NCBI RefSeq assembly: GCF_009829985.1
Contig: NZ_SZZU01000006.1
Span: 1 to 11,772 of the forward strand
DNA: 11,772 bases
Direction of reading: 5' to 3'
From: Pantoea sp. Aalb
Lineage (GTDB): Bacteria; Pseudomonadota; Gammaproteobacteria; Enterobacterales; Enterobacteriaceae
This document shows positions 7,037 through 11,772 of the stretch, in pieces (the stretch's first letter is position 1; each line of letters opens with the position of its first letter). The position numbers were made by a program, and so were the translations under genes. The notes beneath the pieces were generated by a model. The model made no database searches and was not told where the DNA came from. It worked only from the letters and a program-made list of their open reading frames with translations.

Positions 7037-8242
7037 TTAACTATTTAGACGTAAAATAGCACGTTCTAGCCTTATAAAACCTTCTTGTAGGTCGCTAAAA
7101 GGAATATTTAATGCAGGTGTAAAACGTAGTACGTTAGGACCAGCAATTAAGGCAATAACTCCTTCTTCAGCTGCTAAATTTATTAATTTTTTTGCCTGAT
7201 TTTTCCAAGATATTGCCAGTTCTACTCCTATTAGTAATCCCATACCTCTTATCTCTTTTAAAAAATTATATTTCTCTTGTAATTCATTTAACCGTTTAAT
7301 TATCCATGTATTGCGTTTTTTAACTCCTAGAAGCAGTTCTTGAGTTATTTGAGATAGTACATTATTAGCTACTGTAGCAGCCATAGGATTTCCACCGAAG
7401 GTGGTACCATGTGTTCCAGGTTGAAAGACCTGTGCCCACGCTTCTTTTGTTAACATCGCACCAATAGGAAATCCGCCTCCTAATCCTTTAGCACTGGTTA
7501 GGATATCAGGTTCTACTCCATATTCTTGATAAGCATATAATGAACCAGTACGTCCTACTCCAGTTTGCACTTCATCAAAAATCAATGTAACGTTATATTG
7601 GTTACAAAGTTCACGTAATCCTATTAAAAAATAATTATTTGCAGGATATACTCCACCTTCACCCATAATAGGTTCTACTATAATTGCACAAGATTGTTCA
7701 GAGATATGATTACTGACAGCTTCAAGATTATTGTAAGGTAAATGAGTAATATTTATAGGCAATGGTCCATAATCATTTGAATATTTGGGCTGTCCTCCGA
7801 CTGTCACTGTAAATAATGTACGACCATGAAAAGATTTATTGAAAGCAATAATTTCACTTTTATTATGACCATAGTTTTCTAAAGCATATTTTCTAGCAAG
7901 TTTTAATGCAGCTTCATTTGCTTCAGCACCAGAATTACAAACAAAAATTTTATCAGCAAATGTAGATTTTACTAATGTTTTTGCCAATTTTAAAACAGGT
8001 TCATTAGTATAACCATTCCCAATATGCCACAGTTTATTAGCTTGTTTTTGAAGAGCTTCAATTAGTTGTGTATTTGCATGTCCTAGAGAATTAACTGCAA
8101 TACCACCAGCAAGATCAATATAATTTTTTCCTTCTTGATCCCATATTTGTGAACCTTTTCCTTTAATAGGGATAAAAGGTGCAGGATAAAAACAAGGAAT
8201 CATATATTTATCAAAATCTGTTCGAGTATATTTTTCTGACAT
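7037..8242 (-). CDS. astC: Succinylornithine transaminase (AstC)
   Basis: AstC is the third AST step: PLP-dependent transfer of the delta-amino group of N2-succinylornithine to 2-oxoglutarate, giving N-succinylglutamate semialdehyde and glutamate. The 401-aa protein is a class-III aminotransferase (E. coli AstC about 406 aa). Visible are LAGGIAVNSLGHA (44-56), the PLP-phosphate loop CNSGAEANEAALKLAR (102-117), FHGRT (138-142), FDEVQTGVGRTG (222-233) with Asp223 binding the PLP nitrogen, the Schiff-base lysine Lys252 in TSAKGLGGGFPIGAM, and HGTTFGGNP (278-286). The family also includes N-acetylornithine transaminase (ArgD), so a biosynthetic side role is possible. Its place as first gene of astCADBE makes AstC the primary call. 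AGGAG (8248-8252) gives the strongest ribosome site of the operon. Confidence 0.96.
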   Translation of the reverse strand: MSEKYTRTDFDKYMIPCFYPAPFIPIKGKGSQIWDQEGKNYIDLAGGIAVNSLGHANTQLIEALQKQANKLWHIGNGYTNEPVLKLAKTLVKSTFADKIFVCNSGAEANEAALKLARKYALENYGHNKSEIIAFNKSFHGRTLFTVTVGGQPKYSNDYGPLPINITHLPYNNLEAVSNHISEQSCAIIVEPIMGEGGVYPANNYFLIGLRELCNQYNVTLIFDEVQTGVGRTGSLYAYQEYGVEPDILTSAKGLGGGFPIGAMLTKEAWAQVFQPGTHGTTFGGNPMAATVANNVLSQITQELLLGVKKRNTWIIKRLNELQEKYNFLKEIRGMGLLIGVELAISWKNQAKKLINLAAEEGVIALIAGPNVLRFTPALNIPFSDLQEGFIRLERAILRLNS

Positions 8243-8720
8243 TATTACTCCTTTTAAAAATCAATTAATAAATCTTTGTTTATCTAAAATAAAATACAAA
8301 ATTAGTTAAATAAAAATTATTTTTTATTTACATTCTAATGAAATTATTTAAGGAAGATATTAATGAATAGTATGAATACTTTAGAGATACAATATAAAAA
8401 TATTTTTTTATACTCATCTCACATTACAATATTATTATAATGTATTTGATATATTACTAAATTAATAAATTATTAACTTTAAAAGGATTTTAAAAACTAG
8501 CATAATTCGGATGATATATATATTTATTAAAAGTAATATATATACGTAAAAAATATATATTAATAATATTTTTTTACAAAATATAAAAATGTTTGTTGTT
8601 TAGCTTCAAAACACTATACTTGTCATAATTTGATTAGTGATAAATTTATTTCATCTCAGAGTATAAAATCTCCAATCTATTGCCAAGTAAATCTATTTAA
8701 CCATTTCTTAGAAGGTTTTT
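8243..8720. promoter_or_regulatory. Divergent astC-gdhA intergenic region
   Basis: This 478-bp AT-rich spacer must contain the promoters of the ast operon (leftward) and gdhA (rightward). I find no sigma-54 -24/-12 element (GG/GC pair) in front of astC, although E. coli astC uses one. I also find no inverted TGAAT-N4-ATTCA ArgR box and no CRP site. For gdhA, TTGTCA (8620-8625) with a poor -10 (TAAATT, 8641-8646, spacing 15) is the best sigma-70 candidate, and it is weak. An imperfect 23-bp dyad with ACATTA/TAATGT ends lies at 8421-8443 and overlaps a TATAAT-like minus-strand hexamer (8434-8439). No small gene or RNA is recognisable. Confidence 0.5.
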
Positions 8721-9995
8721 ATGGATAAACTCTCTTACGCATCAGATAGTAACACTTCATCATGGACAACTTATCTCCGCCAAATTGATCGTGTTGCTCC
8801 TCACTTAGGTGAACTATCTCGTTGGATAAATACTTTACGTCATCCTAAACGTGCATTAATTGTTGATATCCCATTACAAATGGATAATGGTACTATTTGT
8901 CATTTTGAAGGATATCGTGTACAACACAATCTTTCACGTGGTCCTGGAAAAGGTGGTATCCGGTATCATCCTAATGTTGATTTAAATGAAGTTATGGCAC
9001 TATCAGCATGGATGACTATTAAATGTGCAGCTGTTAATCTACCTTATGGCGGTGCTAAAGGTGGTATTAGAGTTGATCCTTTCTTATTATCAGAAGGTGA
9101 ACTTGAACGGTTAACACGACGTTATACTAGTGAAATAGGAATTATTATTGGTCCACAAAAGGATATCCCAGCGCCAGACGTAGGTACTAATGGAAAAGTA
9201 ATGGCTTGGATTATGGATACTTATTCTATGAATCAAGGAACAACTGTTACAGGCGTTGTAACTGGTAAACCTATTCATTTAGGAGGTTCATTAGGAAGAG
9301 AAAAAGCTACTGGTCGAGGAGTATTTATTACTGGTAGAGAAGTCGCTAATCATATAGGGATAAAAATCAAAGGTAGTACAGTAGCAATACAAGGTTTCGG
9401 TAATGTAGGTAGTGAAGCAGCACGTCTTTTTTCTGAATTTGGAGCTCGTGTTATAGCTGTTCAAGATCATAGTACTACGTTATTTAATGAAAAAAGTATT
9501 GATATAGCTGCTTTAATTGATTGGCAAAATAAAAATCGTAAAATTGCTGGTTTTAAAGGAGCAGATGAAATAAAAGAAGATGATTTTTGGAATGTACCTA
9601 TGGATATCTTTATTCCTGCAGCATTAGAAGGACAAGTTACACCTGAAAGAGCTAAAAATATAAATTGTAGATTGATTTTAGAAGGAGCAAATGGTCCTAC
9701 TTATCCAGACGCTGATGATGTTCTTATACAGCGGGATATTACTGTCGTTCCTGATGTTGTATGTAATGCTGGAGGTGTAACAGTAAGTTATTTTGAATGG
9801 GTACAAGATATGGCTAGCTTTTTTTGGAGTGAAGATGAAATTAATTTACGAATGGATAGAATTATGATAGAGGCTATGAGACAAGTATGGGATAAATCGA
9901 TTAAAAATAATTATTCTTTACGCACTGCTGCTTATGTTGTGGCGTGTGAACGTATTCTTATGGCTCGTAAAGATAGAGGAATTTATCCAGGTTAA
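8721..9995 (+). CDS. gdhA: Glutamate dehydrogenase, Glu/Leu/Phe/Val dehydrogenase family
   Basis: The enzyme interconverts glutamate and 2-oxoglutarate plus ammonia using NAD(P)H. The 424-aa protein has EGYRVQHNLSRGPGKGGIR (63-81) with substrate-binding Lys77, PYGGAKGGI (108-116) with catalytic Lys113, and APDVGT (151-156) with catalytic Asp153. These are followed by a dinucleotide fold GFGNVG (225-230) with Asp249 after the second strand, a position compatible with NAD preference (inference). It resembles the roughly 420-430 aa catabolic GDH of many proteobacteria (for example Burkholderia/Ralstonia, from memory), not the 447-aa biosynthetic GdhA of E. coli. AGAAGG (8710-8715) is 5 bp before the ATG. 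Divergent from astC: it can regenerate the 2-oxoglutarate AstC consumes and deaminate glutamate made by AstC and AstE. Intact, followed by hairpin terminators. Confidence 0.95.
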   Translation: MDKLSYASDSNTSSWTTYLRQIDRVAPHLGELSRWINTLRHPKRALIVDIPLQMDNGTICHFEGYRVQHNLSRGPGKGGIRYHPNVDLNEVMALSAWMTIKCAAVNLPYGGAKGGIRVDPFLLSEGELERLTRRYTSEIGIIIGPQKDIPAPDVGTNGKVMAWIMDTYSMNQGTTVTGVVTGKPIHLGGSLGREKATGRGVFITGREVANHIGIKIKGSTVAIQGFGNVGSEAARLFSEFGARVIAVQDHSTTLFNEKSIDIAALIDWQNKNRKIAGFKGADEIKEDDFWNVPMDIFIPAALEGQVTPERAKNINCRLILEGANGPTYPDADDVLIQRDITVVPDVVCNAGGVTVSYFEWVQDMASFFWSEDEINLRMDRIMIEAMRQVWDKSIKNNYSLRTAAYVVACERILMARKDRGIYPG

Positions 9996-10038
9996 AAATA
10001 TATGAAAATTGTTTTCGTTTAATGCTTAAAATTAATTT

Positions 10039-10071
10039 TAAAAGTTGGTTAGCTAAACTAACTAACTTTTA
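10039..10071 (+). terminator. Intrinsic terminator of gdhA
   Basis: Arms TAAAAGTTGGTTAG (10039-10052) and CTAACTAACTTTTA (10058-10071) pair over 14 bp with a single G-U wobble and a 5-base loop CTAAA. The descending arm ends in TTTT and is followed by A then TTT. It lies 43 bp after the gdhA stop. The A-run on the rising arm suggests it could also act on leftward transcripts. Confidence 0.8.
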
Positions 10072-10120
10072 TTTGGAAATATTTTAATTTTTTTATATAA
10101 AATTTAGATGAAACATAATT

Positions 10121-10140
10121 CTCAATAAAAATTGAGTTTT
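10121..10140 (+). terminator. Second hairpin plus T-run after gdhA
   Basis: CTCAAT / ATTGAG arms (10121-10126 and 10131-10136) with an AAAA loop are followed directly by TTTTCTT. The stem is short and A/T-rich, so it would be a weak back-up terminator for transcription coming from gdhA towards repA. Confidence 0.5.
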
Positions 10141-10155
10141 CTTGCATAATAGAAA

Positions 10156-10225
10156 AAGTATAATTCTTTTATTACTCACCATAGCTTATAAATAAGCTAT
10201 GGTGAGTAATAAAAGAATTATACTT
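10156..10225. repeat. 70-bp near-perfect palindrome carrying two inverted iterons
   Basis: Two 34-base arms (10156-10189 and 10192-10225) are exact reverse complements around a two-base AA centre. Each inner arm carries a variant iteron: ACTCACCATAGCTTATA here, against ACTCATTATAGCTTATA in the array upstream of repA. The two are inverted relative to each other (10170-10190, and 10192-10211 on the other strand). RepFIB-type replicons are known to have RepA-binding repeats on both sides of repA, so this is probably the downstream RepA-binding element. On the minus strand the palindrome is followed by TTTTTC (10157 down to 10152), so it may also terminate the repA transcript. Confidence 0.85.
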
Positions 10226-10233
10226 GATTTACG

Positions 10234-10260
10234 TACTTTAATTTAATAACTATTAAAGTA
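10234..10260. repeat. Hairpin just beyond the repA stop
   Basis: TACTTTAAT (10234-10242) and ATTAAAGTA (10252-10260) are perfect 9-bp inverted arms with a 9-base spacer, starting 15 bp past the repA stop. No T-run follows on the minus strand, so it is not a classical terminator by itself. It may fold together with, or precede, the large palindrome next to it. Confidence 0.4.
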
Positions 10261-10275
10261 TTAACTTCTTTTCTA

Positions 10276-11328
10276 TTAATTTAGTTTTAATAAATTTTTA
10301 AGATCTTCTATAGAAATTCCAAGTTTATTAAAAAGATATATTTTTTCTTGAAATTGTAGATTCATACGCTCTAGTTTTGCTATACAATCTGATAATTGTA
10401 AATTATTTATTTTAATATTTTTAGGGAATGTTAGCTTTGGATGTCGGTAATGTATATGGAAATATACAGTATTTCCTTTATGAACTTCGCTGTAATCTAA
10501 ATATCCAATATCTTTTAATTGAGTCATAGCACGTCGAACTGTTTGATTTTGTGAAAATACTGGGGAGCGAAGATTAAGTCTTTTACGTAATCTTACAAGA
10601 GAAATAGGAACTGGATTTTTAGGTAAACTTTCAATATATGTATAAAGAGCTTGTGCAGACTCTCGTCTTTTAAGTACATTAATTGCTTTTAACTGTAAAA
10701 GAACTTTTCGATCAAATTTATATAATTCAAATAATTTAGGATCTGCCTGTAATATCACAATGTCTTTTTTTGTATCGTAATAGGCAGACTGTACTAGATG
10801 AGTAATATACTCTTTACTATATTCATCTATATTGCTAGTGAAGGATATAGTTGTACTAGCTATCCGCTTTAATGATGGACTAATACGTTCTCTTAATTTT
10901 TTTGATAATCGACTAGATGGAATTCCACATAATTTAGCAAAATCAATAAATGGTAATTGAACTTTATCTCCAATAATTTTATTTTGATACTTTGAAAAAG
11001 AATGGATAATACCAATCCAAGTCTTAAAATCATTATCCATATCTAAGCGAGGTCCTACAATTTCCACTTTCTCAAATCCTTCAGCTTTAGCCAAATAAAG
11101 ACGAGTAAGTTCTTCTGTAGCATCGATGGTAGTAAACGTTTTATTTTTAACGTTTTTTAAAGATTTTAGTGTTGGAACGAACACACCAAGCCTCATTAAT
11201 GCAACTGGCTGAACGGTATTATTTGAATTTGGTGTAAGAATAATAGTTTCTTTAGAAAATTTTTCCTTTTCTTGAAATAAACTTGTTAAGTTACTATTTT
11301 CTCTTTCTCTATATATAGGTATTTTCAT
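10276..11328 (-). CDS. repA: Plasmid replication initiator RepA, RepFIB type (Rep_3 superfamily)
   Basis: RepA initiates plasmid replication by binding iterons at the origin. The 350-aa protein matches the RepFIB RepA family by several blocks: LTPNSNNTVQPVALMRLGVFVPTLKSLKN (31-59), DATEELTRL (69-77), GPRLDMDNDFKTWIGIIHSF (92-111), FAKLCGIPSSRLSKKLRERISPSLKRIA (130-157), ITHLVQSAYYD (175-185), KRRESAQALYTYIESLP (220-236) and SPVFSQNQTVRRAM (255-268). These form two winged-helix-type halves. About 20-25 N-terminal residues precede the conserved LTPN block, more than in the F plasmid protein as I recall it. No other ATG fits, so the ATG at 11328 is kept despite a poor ribosome site (TAACTAAG). 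It is flanked by iterons on both sides, which supports auto-regulated initiation. Nothing suggests inactivation. Confidence 0.96.
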   Translation of the reverse strand: MKIPIYRERENSNLTSLFQEKEKFSKETIILTPNSNNTVQPVALMRLGVFVPTLKSLKNVKNKTFTTIDATEELTRLYLAKAEGFEKVEIVGPRLDMDNDFKTWIGIIHSFSKYQNKIIGDKVQLPFIDFAKLCGIPSSRLSKKLRERISPSLKRIASTTISFTSNIDEYSKEYITHLVQSAYYDTKKDIVILQADPKLFELYKFDRKVLLQLKAINVLKRRESAQALYTYIESLPKNPVPISLVRLRKRLNLRSPVFSQNQTVRRAMTQLKDIGYLDYSEVHKGNTVYFHIHYRHPKLTFPKNIKINNLQLSDCIAKLERMNLQFQEKIYLFNKLGISIEDLKNLLKLN

Positions 11329-11386
11329 CTTAGTTAATATTTTTTTTAAAAAAAATAAATAAATTCAAATATATCAATAAATTTAA

Positions 11387-11392
11387 ATTATA
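11387..11392 (-). promoter_or_regulatory. Candidate -10 element of the repA promoter
   Basis: On the minus strand these bases read TATAAT, about 60 bp upstream of the repA ATG and between the iterons and the gene. No good -35 hexamer lies at 16-18 bp (TAGGAT at 17). In such AT-rich DNA a TATAAT can occur by chance. RepA binding to the nearby iterons would be placed to repress it. Confidence 0.35.
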
Positions 11393-11433
11393 TTTTTCCA
11401 TATATTTTTATCCTAGAAACTAGGGAAAAAAAA

Positions 11434-11442
11434 TTATCCACA
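11434..11442 (+). promoter_or_regulatory. DnaA box
   Basis: TTATCCACA is an exact match to the strong DnaA-binding consensus. It lies 10 bp from the first iteron, on the repA side of the array, implying that host DnaA takes part in opening the origin. Confidence 0.75.
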
Positions 11443-11452
11443 ATAAAGTTTT

Positions 11453-11538
11453 TTTTACTCATTATAGCTTATATTTTTTACTCATTATAGCTTATATTTT
11501 ACTTACTATAGCTTATATTTTACTTACTATAGCTTATA
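11453..11538 (+). repeat. Iteron array, four 21-bp direct repeats
   Basis: Copies lie at 11453-11473, 11476-11496, 11497-11517 and 11518-11538, all in one orientation. They share TTTTACT, two or three variable bases, then CTATAGCTTATA or TTATAGCTTATA. The first two are identical to each other (centre CATT) and the last two are identical to each other (centre TACT). Spacing is 23, 21 and 21 bp, about two helical turns, so bound RepA molecules would sit on the same face of the DNA. The same core, inverted, occurs in the palindrome at 10156-10225 beyond the other end of repA. Confidence 0.9.
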
Positions 11539-11583
11539 CGAAGATATCCTTATCCCAAGTGTGATAAGGGTTACAGCGAACCT

Positions 11584-11625
11584 GGATCTATATTGGATCT
11601 ATATTGGATCTATATTATATAGATC
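11584..11625. repeat. GGATCTATATT tandem repeat with clustered GATC sites
   Basis: Three exact 11-bp units lie at 11584-11594, 11595-11605 and 11606-11616. The last forms a dyad with the bases after it: GATCTATAT / ATATAGATC (11607-11615 and 11617-11625) around a single T. Four GATC sites fall within about 40 bp, a density that stands out in this AT-rich molecule. In enteric origins such repeats can serve Dam/SeqA-dependent control or DNA opening; whether this host has Dam is unknown. Confidence 0.7.
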
Positions 11626-11638
11626 TATTCAGTGGATA

Positions 11639-11647
11639 TGTGCATAA
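11639..11647 (-). promoter_or_regulatory. DnaA box, opposite orientation
   Basis: On the minus strand these bases read TTATGCACA, fitting the TTATNCACA consensus. The box sits at the edge of the AT-rich stretch (1-197 on the circle) and, with the box at 11434, brackets the iterons and the GATC repeat. Its last two bases fall within the terminal repeat. Confidence 0.6.
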
Positions 11648-11772
11648 CTTTATTTAAATATAAAAAACATAATCTATATACCTAAAATAAGTAATTCTAT
11701 CCATTTAAATAAAAATATTACTATATGAATAATAAATAATTGAATATTACTCATTCAATTTATTTTTAAAAA
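11646..11772. repeat. Terminal direct repeat, right copy (circular-contig overlap)
   Basis: This is an exact copy of 1-127. Collapsing the two copies gives a closed circle of 11,645 bp, with position 11645 joining position 1. Confidence 0.95.

Larger units (their letters stand above)
9996..10155. other. 3' intergenic region between gdhA and repA
   Basis: gdhA (plus) and repA (minus) converge here. The stretch holds two plus-strand terminator-like hairpins, listed separately, and no open reading frame. It runs directly into the 70-bp palindrome that lies beyond the 3' end of repA. Confidence 0.6.
11329..11645. other. Replication origin region (iteron type)
   Basis: This non-coding stretch between the repA start and the contig junction contains, in order: a minus-strand TATAAT, a small CCTAG dyad, a perfect DnaA box, four iterons, a CCTTATC/GATAAGG dyad (11548-11554 and 11563-11569), three tandem GGATCTATATT units, and a second DnaA box on the opposite strand. 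On the circle it continues into the very AT-rich 1-197. Iterons, DnaA boxes and an adjacent AT-rich stretch beside an initiator gene are the standard parts of an iteron-controlled origin. The exact start site and the melting region are inferred. Confidence 0.85.

Noticed and set aside
8372..8390. TGAAT motifs upstream of astC as an ArgR box
   Set aside because: The two TGAAT elements are direct, not inverted, so they do not form the ARG-box dyad.
8620..8646. TTGTCA / TAAATT as a firm gdhA promoter
   Set aside because: The -10 match is poor and the 15-bp spacing is short; kept only as a tentative note in the intergenic entry.
10156..10225. Remnant of an insertion sequence with terminal inverted repeats
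   Set aside because: The arms are only two bases apart, no transposase or target duplication is seen, and the arm sequence contains the iteron core.
11453..11538. Possible CRISPR array
   Set aside because: The repeats are almost directly abutting with no unique spacers, lie beside repA and match the palindrome on its other side; they are iterons.

Overview
The window is one complete small circular plasmid, opened inside its replication origin. The first 127 bases (1-127) recur exactly as the last 127 (11646-11772). This is what a circular molecule gives when its contig ends overlap, so the real circle is about 11,645 bp. It is strongly AT-rich, with near-homopolymeric A/T spacers, AT-ending codons and lysine/asparagine/isoleucine-rich proteins, yet every gene is intact. 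That combination points to a genome-reduced, vertically transmitted bacterial symbiont. The proteins resemble enterobacterial ones (RepFIB-type RepA; arginine succinyltransferase genes in the order known from E. coli). From memory, not checked here, the closest described parallel is the small 'pAst' plasmid of the stinkbug gut symbiont Ishikawaella. A related gammaproteobacterial symbiont of a plant-feeding insect is my best guess; the host is inference.

Layout on the circle. (1) Replication module, 10156-11645: repA on the minus strand (10276-11328), four 21-bp iterons on its upstream side (11453-11538), two DnaA boxes and a short GATC-containing tandem repeat. Beyond the 3' end of repA lies a 70-bp near-perfect palindrome carrying two inverted iteron copies (10156-10225). 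(2) gdhA, plus strand, 8721-9995, a catabolic-type glutamate dehydrogenase followed by two terminator-like hairpins. (3) Divergent from gdhA, the minus-strand operon astC-astA-astD-astB-astE (8242 down to 2137), all five enzymes of the AST route. (4) After a 397-bp AT-rich spacer with two notable dyads, a minus-strand UbiD-family decarboxylase of the AroY/LpdC type (1739-198).

How the genes work together. AstA, B, C, D and E convert arginine to two glutamates, two ammonia, CO2 and succinate, using succinyl-CoA and 2-oxoglutarate. GdhA can deaminate the glutamate and regenerate the 2-oxoglutarate that AstC consumes. The plasmid is therefore a self-contained arginine/glutamate catabolism and ammonia-release cassette on a RepFIB-like replicon. 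The decarboxylase is metabolically separate. By family it would remove the carboxyl group of a hydroxylated benzoate such as protocatechuate or gallate and needs prenylated FMN, whose UbiX-type synthase is not on this molecule. No partition, toxin-antitoxin, mobilisation, transposase or regulator gene is present, so maintenance must rely on copy number, host factors and selection.
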